This document shows, piece after piece, positions 44,891-56,149 of a stretch of DNA of 64,000 nucleotides. Numbering within the stretch: position 1 is the first letter of the stretch; each line of letters starts with the position of its first letter. The stretch lies in assembly GCF_029633865.1 (NCBI RefSeq), contig NC_079212.1, positions 80,692,672-80,756,671 of the forward strand, written 5' to 3'. The notes beneath the pieces were generated by a model that was not told the origin of the DNA, searched no databases, and saw nothing but the letters and a program-made list of their open reading frames with translations. Made by a program: the position numbers and the translations under genes. This stretch comes from Lampris incognitus. Taxonomy: Eukaryota; Chordata; Actinopteri; Lampriformes; Lampridae.

Positions 44891-46425
44891 TCAAGCCCTG
44901 GCTCCAGGAATGCCAAGCCCGATTCTCTGTCTCGTGGGCATGGGAAGGAGTCTGAGCCCAAGCTCCAACCTGACACCATCGTTCCCTCTACCTGTGTGGT
45001 TGCGGCTTCGGCTGTCACCTGGAACATTGAAAGGGAGGTCATGGCAGCACAACAGACTCAGCCTGACCCAGGTAACGGTCCCCCTGGGCGCTTGTTTGTT
45101 CCAGATGCTGTTTAATCTAGCGTGTTGCAGTGGGCTCACTCTTCCAAACTTACCTGCCATCCTGGAGTAACCCGTACCCTAGCCTTCCTCCGCAGGCGGT
45201 TCTGGTGGCCTTCCATGACGGAGGATACTGGGTCTTTTGTTTCTGCCTGACCTGTTTGTGCCCAGAATAAGCCCTCCACTCGGGCCAGTGCCGGTCTGCT
45301 GCGACCCCTGCCTGTTCCACACCGTCCCTGGTCGCATCTGTCCTTGGATTTCGTCTCTGGTCTGCCCGCCTCCGACGGTAACACCGTTGTGCTGACTGTT
45401 GTTGATCGCTTCAGTAAATTTGTTCACTTTTTCCCCTGTCTAAACTGCCTTCGGCCCGAGAGACTGCGGATCTGCTGGTCAGGGAGGTTTTCCGGGTCCA
45501 CGGTCTTCCCCGTGATATCGTGTCTGACCGTGGCCCCCAGTTCACTTCTGCTGTCTGGAAGGCTTTCTGCTCTGCCATCGGTGCCACCGTCAGCCTGTCA
45601 TCGGGGTTCCATCCTCAGACCAATGGCCAGGCCGAGAGGGCCAACCAGGCGTTGGAGACGGTTCTCCGCTGTCTGGTGTCTGCCAACCCATCCTCTTGGT
45701 CCTCACAACTCCCCTGGGTAGAATATGCCCATAACACCCTGCCATCGTCTGCTACTGGGTTGGCCCCTTTTCAATGCCTTTACGGCTATCAGCCTCCCCT
45801 TTTTCCTTCTCAAGAGCTAGACATTCCGGTTCCGTCTGTCCAGGCCCATGTCCGTTGGTGCCGTCGGACCTGGCGGCGAGCCCGTGCTGCACTGCTCAGG
45901 ACCTCCGGCCGTTACCAGCGCTTGGCAGATCGTCATCGCACCCCTGCTCCGGACTACTCCCCCGGTGACCAGGTATGGCTCTCTACCAAGGATATACCCT
46001 TGAAATCGGACGCTAAGAAACTGTCCCCCAGGTATATTGGTCCCTTTCCCATTGTCAAAGTCATTAACCCCTCTGTGGTCCGTCTGAAGCTGCCCCGCGC
46101 TCTCCAGGTTCACCCTTCCTTCCATGTGTCCTGCCTCAGACCTGTCTCTACCAGCCCTCTAGTTCCTCCGGTCCCCCCGCCCCACTTCCTCGTATGATCA
46201 ACGATCATCCGGCTTACACCGTTCGTCGTCTCCTGGACTCTCGTCGCCGCGGTCGCGGCCTGCATATCTCGTGGACTGGGAGGGATATGGCCCGGAGGAG
46301 AGGTGTTGGGTCCCTCGTCGCCTGGTCCTGGACGCGAACCTCATCCGGGACTTCCACAGGACGCACCCTGACGGGTCTGGTAGGTCGCCCGGTGGCGCCC
46401 CTCGGCGGGGGGGGGGGGGTACTGT
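44891..46425 (+). pseudogene. Chromovirus-G integrase with chromodomain, broken
   Basis: After the RNase H tail (stop near 45115) the integrase zinc region ([20 protein letters not shown]) has a stop at about 45250. The core then shows [20 protein letters not shown], a frame change near 45440-45520, SDRGPQFTS and [12 protein letters not shown]. The C-terminal GPF module ([20 protein letters not shown]) runs to about 46170. A chromodomain follows, split between two frames: [17 protein letters not shown], then [20 protein letters not shown]. Chromodomains direct such elements to particular chromatin. A G-run at about 46408-46421 is the polypurine tract. Confidence 0.88.
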
Positions 46426-46913
46426 CACAGCCTCTCGCCCTGGACATCATAGCGTTCGCTGTCACAGCCTCTCGCCCTTGACATCAAAGCGTTCGCCCCT
46501 GACACCTGCTGACCCCCCTGTCACAGCCTCTCTCCCTTGACTTGCCCTTGACATCAAAGCGTTCGCCCCTGACACCTGCTGACCCCCACCTGTCACAGCC
46601 TCTCTCCCTTGACTTCAAAGCAATCAGCCTCTCGCCCTTGACATCAAAGCGTTCGCCCCTGACACCAGCTGGCCATCAAAGCAGTCAGCCGCTCCCCCTT
46701 GACATCAACGCGATCATCACCCTTAAAAAGCCTCCACTGTGGTCCAGTCTTTGCTGGAACGTCGCCATTCATGGACTTCTGCCTGCCTGCCTGCCTACCT
46801 GCCACTGAGCCGACTCCTGCTCTACCCTTGAGATCGGTTACTTCAATAAAGACTTGATTTTTCCCTTACCTGGTTGTCCCGTCTGCATTTGGGTTCTTTC
46901 CTGATACGTGACA
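46426..46913 (+). repeat. Chromovirus-G middle LTR (488 bp, internally expanded)
   Basis: TGTCACAGCCTCTC to GATACGTGACA. The 5' half holds several tandem copies of a CAGCCTCTCNCCCTTGACAT-type segment, making it ~150 bp longer than the other two LTRs. Confidence 0.88.
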
Positions 46914-47145
46914 CTTAGAGGTTATCCGGGCCAGGAGACGTCCATGCAGGGCATTAGCTTCAAGAGGCTGGCCCAGACTCACAGTGGCAAGACCTAGCTG
47001 CTTCACAACACTTGCATCCAAAAAGCATTCATCAGCTCCAGAGTCAATTAAAGCCAAAAGTTTAGTGGACTGACCTTTAAAACTGATGGTAGCTCGCAAC
47101 TGGGTACGTGGACGAGGAGACAGAGGGCAGACAGTTGGGCTCACG
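46914..47145 (-). pseudogene. Inverted gag/protease fragment between two LTRs
   Basis: The minus strand reproduces the protease region at about 44440-44665: [20 protein letters not shown], then [15 protein letters not shown] and [17 protein letters not shown]. It is opposite in orientation to the rest of chromovirus-G and sits directly between the middle and right LTRs. It differs from the plus copy by several substitutions, so it probably came from another copy. Confidence 0.88.
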
Positions 47146-47185
47146 AGGTAGGTCGCCCGGTGGCGCCCCTCGGAGAATGGGGTAC

Positions 47186-47535
47186 TGTCACAGCCTCTCG
47201 CCCTTGACATCAAAGCGATCGCCCTTGACACCTGCTACACCAGCTGACACCTGCTACGCCAGCTGACACCTGCTACACCAGCTGACACCTGCTACGCCAG
47301 CTGACACCTGCTGACCCCCCCCCTTCCCCCCGGCAATCGCCCTCACCCTTAAAAGGCCTCCACTATGGACCAGTCTTCGCTAGAACGTCGCCATTCATGG
47401 ACTTCTGCCTGCCTGCCTACCTACCACAGAGCCACCTCATGCTCTACCCCCGAAATCGGTCACTTCAATAAACACTGGATTCTTCCCTTACCTGGTTGTC
47501 CCATCTGCTTTTGGGTTCTTTTCCGATACGTGACA
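47186..47535 (+). repeat. Chromovirus-G right LTR (350 bp)
   Basis: TGTCACAGCCTCTC to GATACGTGACA. It is closer to the 5' LTR than to the middle LTR, but has extra copies of the ACACCTGCTACRCCAGCTG tandem. Confidence 0.9.
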
Positions 47536-47540
47536 CCTCT

Positions 47541-48960
47541 TTGGGTAAGTGGATTTTCTTTGACGGCCATTCTGAACTGGAACTCATCAGAAGCCACGCA
47601 CCTCTCTACGCCGAGAGCTCTTTCCATGTGTAGTTCCCCCAGGGCCATGTCCAGGTCTTTGGCAGCTTCAGCACATTCTTCTTTAGGAATTGTGGCTAGC
47701 ACATCCTTGCTGTTGGAGTTAAACTTTTGCAGCCGGAGGTTGCCTGTGCTGCACAGCTCTCTAGCTTCCTTCTCTAGCTGGGTTGCTTCACCTATGGATT
47801 CTACACTTAACAAGCCATCATCGATGTAAAAGTTCCTCTGTATGAACTTGATGATGTCTTCACTGAAGTGTTGTAGAACCTGATAATGTAATAAATTCCC
47901 AATAATGTAATAACCCGATAATGTAATAAAAAATCTGCTCTTGAGTCCATTCAAAATGCAATAAAACCTGATAATGTAATAACTTCCTGATAATGTAATA
48001 AAGTGCATTTCCCAATAATGTAATAAACTTTTTACCAATAATGTAATAATGTGTTACATTAACGGGACGTTGTTACATTATCAGGTTAGCCTTCATTACC
48101 CTGGTCCTGATAATGTAATAATTCCCCAATATTGTAATAATTTAACAGCAGACCACCCATAAATGGATTCAAGTGGTGATACTGGTTAGCAATGCAAGCT
48201 CGAGAGGTCTAGCGCCACCGACAGGTCAAAGTTGGACGTGCATGAATGCTCTACTCTTCCTCAAAGCTACTTCCACACATATTTTTTCTCAGTTGGATCA
48301 TTTTATTACATTATCAGGAAGTTATTACATTATCAGGTTTTATTGCATTTGTAATGGCCTCAAGTGCATTTTTTATGACATTATCAGGGTTATTACATTA
48401 TCGGGGATTTATTACATTAAAGCTGCACCGAAAAGGTGGACTTTCTTCAGGTACATGGAAGGTTGGGCTTCAAGAGCTCCATTCTCCCACCACAGGAATC
48501 GTAGGTAATCGTGGTCTTCTGTTTTCACCTGGAACTGGTAAAACATGCGTTCAACGTCATACATGACTGCTACTGGACCTCTTCAAAAGCGACAAAGGAC
48601 TCCCACCAAGGTGTTTGTCAACTCTGGACCGGTCAGGAGATAGTCGTTCAAGTATGTCTCTTGAAATGTTGCGGAGCAGTCAAAGACGGCGCGGATCTTT
48701 CCAGCCTTTTGTGGATGATACACCCCATGGTGTGGGATGTACCATCCTGAAGCTTTGATGTTCTGGTCTGAGACCCTTTATGCCTCTCCGCGGGCTATGG
48801 TCTCATCCATGAAGGTGTTGTAGTCTTTGTGGTATTGCTTGTCTCTTCTCAACTTCCTTTCCAGGCATCTGAGATGATGGATGGCGCATACCTTATTATC
48901 TGGTAAGTTGGGTCTTTCTTTCTTGAAGGGCAGTGGCATTTCATAATGACAATCGTCCTT
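47541..48960 (-). pseudogene. Pao RT, 5' part (split by a foldback MITE)
   Basis: From about 48960 down, residues characteristic of Pao RT appear: [53 protein letters not shown] and an Asp-containing VMYDVERMF. The foldback at 48419-47884 interrupts next. After it, FSEDIIKFIQRNFYIDDGLL carries the YIDD active site, and KEECAEAAKDLDMALGELHM and EFQFRMAVKENPLTQRG lead to the chromovirus insertion. At least one stop (near 48780) lies in the first half. Confidence 0.85.
47884..48419. mobile_element. Foldback MITE with ~120-bp arms and GATAATGTAATAA subrepeats
   Basis: The left arm (47884-48005) and right arm (48300-48419) are inverted copies, each made of repeated GATAATGTAATAA-like units with a shared CAATAAAACCTGATAATGTA block. 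More copies of the 13-mer lie in the left centre. The middle has unique sequence (48140-48290). It disrupts Pao RT, so it inserted after Pao. No clear target duplication beyond TA. Confidence 0.8.
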
Positions 48961-48965
48961 TAGCC

Positions 48966-49862
48966 TTATGCCTTTTCCATTGTTGACAGGAAGTGGAGAT
49001 CTTCTTGAAAGATGTGGCCGTCCTTTGAAGCTCTTTCGACAAAGTCAGATTCTAGCACCTTGAGGACGTCTGCAGGTAAGACTACTTCCTTGATCTGTGT
49101 TCTACAAACATAGTGCACTTCGCTTGTGAGGGTTGACAAGGACTGAAGATCTGGCATCACTTGCTTCACGATGACTTGGTGACTTACTCCCATCGCGTCT
49201 CCATAGTCGAGACATGGGTTGCCATAGCCGACTACACTCCAGCCCATGTCTGTTCTCTGAGCAAAGGGCTGATTTTCTTCACCAGGCACCACTTGTCGAT
49301 ACAAGACAAGAGCTTGAGGACATTTGTAGCTGATTAGCAGGCCAACGTCATAGCTTTGTTGAGGAGCGATCTCATCTGCCATATGTGCAAGATGGGGCCA
49401 TGCCTTTACTGTCTCTGGTGTGGGAATATGGTCACTGTTTGCAGGGATGCATTCTCTTGAGTAGGTCACTGGTACAGGAATTATCTTGTCTGAGTAGAAT
49501 CCTCCCACTTGTAAACCAGTCAGTTTCCGGCAGGACACGACTGTGTTTCTTGAATCCATCGTGGAGAGCTTTAGCTGAACTGTTTCGTTCTTTGTGTAGA
49601 GGACCATTGCCGTTTCTTCAAAAATGAAGGTTGTGTCACTCTGTGTATCGAGGAGGGCATACACAAGAACTCCACGATCGGGCTCACTTGTGGTTGACAC
49701 CCACACTGGAATGATTGTGGACGCATGAGTGTTTTTTACATTCTGGACGACTGTATGTAATGTTGCCTCACGCGATGTTCTTGCTGTTGTATCTTGTGGG
49801 CGATCCATTTTCCTTTCCCTTGACTTGTCACTGTGCCTCGCTCCTCCAGGCCTTGTTGACAT
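48966..49862 (-). pseudogene. Pao protease region
   Basis: An open frame of 298 codons, LVYALLDTQSDTTFIFEET near residue 70 being the aspartic protease site. DTQ replaces the DTG/DSG triplet, as is common in the Pao (DUF1758) family. It continues with the linker found between Pao protease and RT (ALVLYRQVVPGEENQPFAQ; DMGWSVVGYGNPCLDYGD). It starts within a basic, Ser/Arg-rich stretch joined to the nucleocapsid. Confidence 0.8.
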
Positions 49863-51830
49863 TATTTCTTTCTTGGTGTGATTATCGTGGAGATATGTCG
49901 GATGTCCCTTCTTGCAGATATCACAGATCTTCTATTTTCACAGTTCACTTTTGAGCAATGGCCAAACCTTAGACAGCCAAAGCACAATTTCTTCTCTTGA
50001 ACAAACTTGACTCGATCAGAGATCGTCTCCTCCATAAATTTACGACACTTGTGTAGACGGTGACCTGTCTTCTCACAGAAGACACAGCTTGTAGCGACAG
50101 CTTTCTTGTCCGAGTTGGTTGCCAGCACCTATGCTCCAGGACCTCTGTTCTTTGAAACCCTGATCCTTTCACTTTCACTTGGTTTTAGAGCATGGAGAGA
50201 TGTTATTGGGTTACAAGCGATTTTGCCTTCACGTGTAAGAAACTTGATGAACTGGCTGAAGCTTGGGAATGTATGACTTTGTTCTTCCACTTCTATGACT
50301 TTCCTATTCCATCTTGAAGTCAGCCAGTTTGGAAGTTTAGCAAGAATTTTGTGGCTCTCGTTGCAGTCATTGAGTACTTCAAGACCTCTTACCTGAGACA
50401 TGGCAGCCTCACAGCTGCAAAGGAAGTCAGATAGTTCTTGAAGTTCGGCACTGCCTTTGGAGCTTATCTTTGGCAATGCATTGCGCTTATCTGTGAAGGC
50501 CCTAGCGATGAAGAATGGATTACCATATCTCTCTTCTAGGGTAGTCCAAGCTGCAGGATAGGCTAACTATGTGCCTAGTAGGAAGTAGCTCTCTATGACC
50601 TTCTTGGCGGTTCCAGCCTTATACTTTCACAGATATATATTTTCTTCGGCTGGTATGTTTTTCCTGTCAATGAGTGTCTGAAAGGAAACTTTCCAGTCGT
50701 TGAATCTGAGTGGGTCACCACTGAACACTCCTGGTTCAGGTACAGGAAGATGACTCGCACTGATGGACTCGAATGCGAATGCTCTAACGAGAGCTGTTGT
50801 GCTGTCTTCATGCTTTGGCTGTGTCACAGCTTGTGGTGGAGAGTGCTGCTGAAACAAGCTACTTTCATGCTTGACTTCCTCATGCTTGACATCCTCCTTC
50901 AGAGAGACTTTGCCGTGTTCATGGAGCAGCTTGTTTATTTCTTAGTCTGAGCACTATCTTTGCTCATATACTTGCTGTCGCGCCTTGGCAGCTTCTTAAT
51001 CGTCTCCAGTCGCTCTAGTTGTCTGCATTTGGCCTCTTGTTTGGCTCGTAAATGTGCAACTTCAGCTTCGAGTCTTTGAAGTTCTTCATGATGTTCTTGC
51101 TCTAGCAGTACTTCTAAAGTGGCTTCATTGGCAGCAATTTCAGCAGAAGCCTCTAATCTGTTAGCAGAAGACAGGCTTGAACGTCTGGATGTGACTCTTG
51201 AGTTGCCTCAGAATGAGCAGAGGACTTAGTGTGGTGAGAGTTGCTTAGAGAGTGAGCAGAGGACTTGGTGCGGTGAGAGTTGATGCTTAGTTTTTCTGAG
51301 GCTACAGACTTGAGTTCTAGTGCTGTCTCTTCCTCGCCTTGTTCTTCATCCCTTTGATCTTCACCCTTTCTTGAGTCTAGACGAACTCTTGCAGTCTCGA
51401 TGACCCTTTTTGTTACTGCTTCACATGTGTCTACTTTGCGACGCGTGTCATTGTCGGGAATGTCGATGTGCTTAATTCTTCATAAACAACCTTCAAATCG
51501 TTTGAGGCGTTGCTCACCTTTGTGATGTGTTTATGCAGCAGGTCGTTTGAGCATTCTCCACTCAACGTTTGGTTGGCGTCTTTAGTGATAGCCTTCCACT
51601 TCTTGTAGCTCACACTGAAACGGTTTGCAAGTCTTCTTACTTGCTCATCGTGCAGCTCTTGGCCCTTTTCCGTGAACTTGCAGACTCTTTGGCCTCTTGC
51701 TGGCTCTTGTGAGGAAACGTGGTTATCAGCTCCTGTGCCTTAAGCCGCTTGTGGTTGCTCATCTGTGCGGTACTGCTGCCCGTCTTCACCTACACCCCCT
51801 CTGTCACACATCGACGTTTTGCTTGATTTA
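49863..51830 (-). pseudogene. Pao gag (N-terminal coiled coil, DUF1759 region, zinc knuckles)
   Basis: The N-terminal region (about 51800-50900) is charged and helical with many breaks. The DUF1759-type capsid region reads LPVPEPGVFSGDPLRFNDWK, FQTLIDRKNIPAEENIYL and, after a frame change, ISSKGSAELQELSDFLCSCE with NDCNESHKILAKLPNWL. Two Cys/His knuckles end it: CVFCEKTGHRLHKC and CFGCLRFGHCSKVNC. Typical Pao gag architecture. Confidence 0.82.
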
Positions 51831-53159
51831 ACTTACCTTATTTTGGTTTAAATCTAAATTTGCCTTTGGCTGGGTAATTACTTCATTCAGTGATATTTGT
51901 TAGGTCTAATGTAATCCAATTTTAGTTGAGTAGTAATCCTATTTATAGTGATATAAGTTAAGTTTAATGTCCCCGAAGCTTAGATTGAGTAGTTATTATT
52001 TTACTTATTTTGATATAAGTACTTGTGTGGCTAATAACGCCATTTTGGCCCATTTGCTATCGTCAAAGCCTTATTTAAACTTAAATCACTACAAGTGACA
52101 AACCAAAAATGTTAGCTCTTACTATTCTTAATTAAACTGGTGCACTTATTGGTAATAGCAATTCCCCTTTAAATTTGCTACAGTTCTGCTGTTCTTTTAG
52201 TGAAACTAGTTCTTTGTAAATATTTACAGCATACCCATAAGTAAACACAACATCAATGTCAACACAATATCAATAAACTTCAATTCGCTTCAATTGGAAA
52301 AGGTAAGTAAATAATATTAACTTATTATGTAAAATACAAGAAATGTGTGAGTCTCTTTGTTTCAGCTTAAAAGGTAAGTGAACATCATTAACTTATTGTG
52401 AACAACAAAAAATGTCAGTCTCATGTGACTCCTTAAATTTTCTCTTGGTTGCAGCTTCAATTCACACTAGGGCACCTGGACCTTCCCGTGAATGCTGTCT
52501 TGTGTAGATGGCCGTAGCAGATGCAATGCTGTGATTTGGAGAACTCCCGGGTCTATGGATCGCTGATCTCTGGCGCCCTCTTCCTCGTCTACTCATGCGG
52601 AGCAGTCGAGTTTTCCCTCAGTAACAGACACACGAGGCACGAGGTCTTGGTTAAAAAACGGGGCTTTACTCTTGAACGGATCAACCCGTGAGAACTGGGT
52701 TGGAAGAGAAAATAAAGTAAATAAAAATACAATAAACGAAATGCATGTATGTGTCGTTTTCACAATTTTTAATTTCTTATAGCTTTACAACAGGTTATGT
52801 ATGCTATGTATGTGTTAGCTAGCTAGTAGCTAGCACATACGTAGCATTGCATAGTAACCGGAGAAATTAGCTTCACTCAAACATACCTAGTAGGCTGCTT
52901 GTTACTACAGGGGCTAAAATCGTCTTCCTTGCTTCTGGTTTGTAGCTGTCCTCCTTCCTTTCGGCTTCTACACACTGCACACACGTTCATATGCTTAATA
53001 TTTAAGCCTTTATCTTTCTTTCTTTAATCTATTTTTGTTGCTTCTTGGCGCCTTTAGTAAATGTGTATCAATTAATTGCGCGAGGAACGCTGACGCAGCA
53101 GATTAGTTCCGCCTCTCGGACATTAAAGGTAGGAACCAAAAATTAAAGGAAGATGCCAC
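51831..53159. other. AT-rich unique sequence, one splice-site-like tandem
   Basis: No coding frame. 52303-52454 holds two similar units each running from a GTAAGT donor-like to a CAG acceptor-like end. The rest shows no structure I can support; the Pao 5' LTR may lie here but could not be delimited. Confidence 0.4.
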
Positions 53160-53960
53160 ACTAAAACTTAACTGGTAATGTGAGGCAGTTACAATTATGA
53201 ATAATGTTTATTCATCCAATGAGCTGTTAATGAGATGTGGTATTGATCATAATAACTGCAGCTTCTGTGATACAGAAATGTAAACTACTGATCATCTACT
53301 TTTCCATTGCATGTACTGTGACATTTTGGGAGGATTTGCAGGACTGGCTGTTAACTAAAATCCAAATTGCTCCTCTCACAAGAGAAAACATATTGTAACG
53401 TGCATGGATAAGTAGACACGTTGGTTCTTGACTAACGGGTCGGACCCTTTAGTCGACTGGTTAACGTTGTCACTTGCGGAGTGGGAAACATAGGTTCGCG
53501 CCCCGGCTGTGACGGTCTGGTCGAGGACGCCCTTCCCGAAGGAAGGGGGCAATGTAACGATCACGAATGAATAGCCTCGGCAGCCCTTGGCTAACGGGAC
53601 GGACCCTTTAGTCGGCTGGTTAACGTTGTCGCTTGCGGAGTGGGAGACACGTGTTCGCGTCCCGGCTGTGGCGGTTCCCGGACTGCCCCCCGAATTCACT
53701 ACAATATTGTTTGGTGTTAACATGAAGGACATTCAGAGGGACTTGGTTTTGAACAACCTGATAATCCTGGCGACATTTTCATCCACATATCCAAAAGGAG
53801 GAAAATGAAACCCCTTTTTTCTGTTTTCAGAAGGGACCTTGTGGACAATCATCTCAGTGCTCTGAGAGTAATGATGAAAAAACATGCAAAGTCTCTCCTC
53901 GGAGCTTATGAAGAACTGACACGATCTGAGGACCCCTAGAGCAGCTATGAAAACGTGCAG
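53160..53960 (+). pseudogene. LINE-c: C-terminal tail of an L1-like ORF2
   Basis: Plus-strand residues NNCSFCDTE and TDHLLFHCMYCD are the zf-RVT motif of L1-like LINEs. They are followed, across the 310-bp insertion at 53394-53703, by FGVNMKDIQRDLVLNNLI and ILATFSSTYPKGGK-like residues and LVDNHLSALRVMMKKH. Stops and frame changes are frequent. It ends near the TAG at 53937-53939. The insertion splits RENI from LFGVN. Confidence 0.75.
53394..53703 (+). mobile_element. 310-bp LTR-like unit with two tRNA-like segments
   Basis: It begins TGTAACG and ends CACTACA. It is flanked by ATAT on both sides (53390-53393 and 53704-53707), and removing it restores the LINE-c frame order. Two ~85-bp segments (about 53431-53515 and 53590-53675) are near-copies, each with a box-A-like TAGTCGRCTGGTTAACG, TTGTCRCTTGCGG resembling a GTC anticodon arm, and a box-B-like GTTCGCGYCCC. 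The tRNA parts most resemble tRNA-Asp. It could be a dimeric tRNA SINE or a solo LTR that acquired tRNA-like sequence. Confidence 0.65.
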
Positions 53961-54205
53961 ACATATTATTGTTTTATTTATTTGTTATTTTTCCTCTATC
54001 ATTTCTGTATGTATATTTTATACAATTTAGGTTTTCTTACCTAACGTGCGTTGTATGTTGAGGTGTTTACTGTCATGGTTTGTATGCCTTGATGTTTTGT
54101 AAATGAATAATTTTCAAGAAGAGAAAAAATATATATACAACTAACACTTATACCCCGCTGGTGAACGTGAACACGCTACACTATAGTATATATATATATA
54201 CTTTA

Positions 54206-55078
54206 TGTAGCCGGGTGGTAAATCTGTTAAATATGTTAAATGATTTTCCACTTAAATTTAGTATAGTTTAACTGTTAATATATGTAATTGTTACACTGTC
54301 AAGCCATGTAAAATGTCATTTGATGTATTTAAATTGTGAGGCAGATTGTGAGTGTATTTTTATAGTTTTGGTTGTCATTGCATGTTTTGACCAGTAAGTG
54401 GCAGTGGCGGACTTTTATTGTAACTCCGTGCAAGTTATCCAAGTGCATCTTGGGTATTCTTTCTTTTTTTCTTGTGTAGAGCGCCTGAAGATTGCGGTGT
54501 GACGAGGCTCTGACTCCGTAGTAAGTAAGGGTAAATATCTTGTGAAATATACCTGTAACATTATTCCAAACAATATTGTATGTCGGTAATTTGACAAGAT
54601 GGTTTGATTTAGACGCTACTGGAGTTGATGTTCGGTGATTTTGGGCGCGAGCCGTCGACCGCTGTTCGCCATTGCAGGCATGACAAGGTAATGTTGGCGT
54701 GAATAAAGCCACACCATGCCATTGTATTTGGGATGTAAAGGTTTTATATGCATTTTAATTCTGTTTAAAGGTAACTGACAGAGTGAGAAGTTGCGCGATC
54801 TTCAGGAAGTTCCACATGTCTTTGTTAAACCCTGTTTAACGTACATAGTCCACTGCCGTATTTTGCACCGTATTTTGTATTTATTATTTCCCTTTTTAAA
54901 ATCTTTTCTGTTAAACTTGCCACATCTGTGAACATTTATGAGCTGTTTGCTCGAAAGACACAGGAATGTATGCACTCAGTAAAACGATCTGCATTCGAAG
55001 GTTCAAACAATAAAATTAAAGCTACAAGAACCCCGGAAGTAATTGTGTCCTGTGTGGTATCTAATTCCACGGGCTACA
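54206..55078 (+). repeat. Solo LTR of the Gypsy-A family (873 bp)
   Basis: It starts TGTAGCC and ends GGCTACA (7-bp terminal inverted repeat), with AATAAA at 54703-54708. It is collinear, in opposite orientation, with the truncated LTR at 3153-3850 and extends it by ~215 bp at the U3 side. No internal sequence on either side. The flanks (TA-rich) do not show a clear duplication. Confidence 0.88.
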
Positions 55079-55952
55079 TATATATAGTTTAGATAGTGTA
55101 TATACCATATAGTGTATGCATTAACGGGATAAGAAAGGTCTGGAAATTTGACAAGGTGTTGGCAGCCTGTGTATATTTGTAAAATGTAAATTCATTCCAG
55201 ATGAATGTAACTATTAAAGATACTGCTCTATTCATGTTTGTAGTATTATTCTCTTCTTTAGTGGTGACAGCACCACTGATACAGACACACAGGAGGGAGC
55301 ACTTACAGAAAGATGTTACTGTCATCAAGCTGTAGTTGTGTGCACTGCCGACGGTATCTAGAATGCTTCGGTTATGTTTCAGTGTTCAGAGCAGGGGGCG
55401 TCTCAGCTTGTTGTTTTATTGTCTCACCTTGTGATTTGAAGTTTGTCAAATGATATCAATCGCATTTTGTAGTCTATGCACACACGTGCACCCATGTCAA
55501 CCCTGAAACCACAGAATTCCCCCCCCCCCATAACAGTCCAAATTTAACCCCTCCCCTATAGTATATAGATAGATATTTCACAGTAAATGGGAAAGGGGAG
55601 TGTTATACTTAAGAACACAAAAGCAATCTTCAGATTCAGACAACTTTATGTATCCCAGAAGGGCAATTCAGTTTTACAATGTACCCAGAGTCCCAGACCA
55701 TACACAAACTCACAGACAAGTGGCAATCAGCAGTATGTCAGGGACAATAGACAAATCAGTACATGGGCAAGAGACGCACACTGGCGCCCTCGTGTGGACA
55801 TGCATGCAGACTCACGAGGACCAGGTGAAGGGTAAAAGTCACACAAGAATAGAATAAATAAATGAAGCATCCTAAGACGCATTGCACGTTACATTCCAAT
55901 ACAACATTCGGTGAACGTAGACTCACACGCCATGTGAAAAACAGACAAGGTT
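55079..55952. other. Non-coding stretch, possible retroposon tail at 55625-55680
   Basis: No supported gene. TTCAGACAACTTTATGTATC and AGAAGGGCAATTCAG at about 55632-55665 resemble the antisense 3' tail of a dispersed fish retroposon. A C-run occurs at 55520-55529. Confidence 0.35.
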
Positions 55953-56149
55953 TGTATTTTTAAATCACTTCAGGACACAGCGCTGTCGCTCGACACAACC
56001 TCTCCGTGGCATTCTTTATTTAGACTGACACAGCATCAAAGGCAGACCCGATCAAACAACCCAGAGCCCACAGGCATCACCAATCGATCCCAGCGCAATA
56101 GAACAGCACCAAATCAAATGCAGCACTGTCGATGTGTGCAGACATAACA
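55953..56149 (-). repeat. Gypsy-I 3' LTR (197 bp)
   Basis: TGTATTTT at 55953 to CATAACA at 56149. The run of C (G on the coding strand) directly adjoining at 56151-56164 is the polypurine tract. Confidence 0.93.

Larger units (their letters stand above)
43110..47535 (+). mobile_element. Chromovirus-G: rearranged Ty3/Gypsy with three LTRs
   Basis: It is bounded by LTR copies (TGTTACAGCC at 43110; GTGACA at 47535) and the 5-bp duplication CCTCT (43105-43109 and 47536-47540). Inside, gag-protease and integrase-chromodomain are in plus orientation, with RT/RNase H deleted. A second LTR ends at 46913. A 232-bp gag/protease piece then follows in inverted orientation, then ~40 bp of the polypurine region and a third LTR. 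It interrupts Pao RT. Confidence 0.88.
41721..51830 (-). mobile_element. BEL/Pao retrotransposon remnant, interrupted by two later elements
   Basis: Pao-type gag, protease, RT/RNase H and the start of integrase occur in order on the minus strand from about 51800 down to 41740. It is split by a chromovirus at 43110-47535 (5-bp duplication CCTCT) and by a foldback MITE at 47884-48419. Many stops and frameshifts. LTRs were not identified: the 3' side is lost at the Gmr1-like fragment, and the 5' side beyond 51800 shows no matching partner. Confidence 0.88.

Noticed and set aside
53431-53675. Two functional tRNA-Asp genes
   Set aside because: The segments have tRNA-like boxes, but the D-arm and acceptor regions do not form a convincing cloverleaf, and they lie inside a mobile unit.
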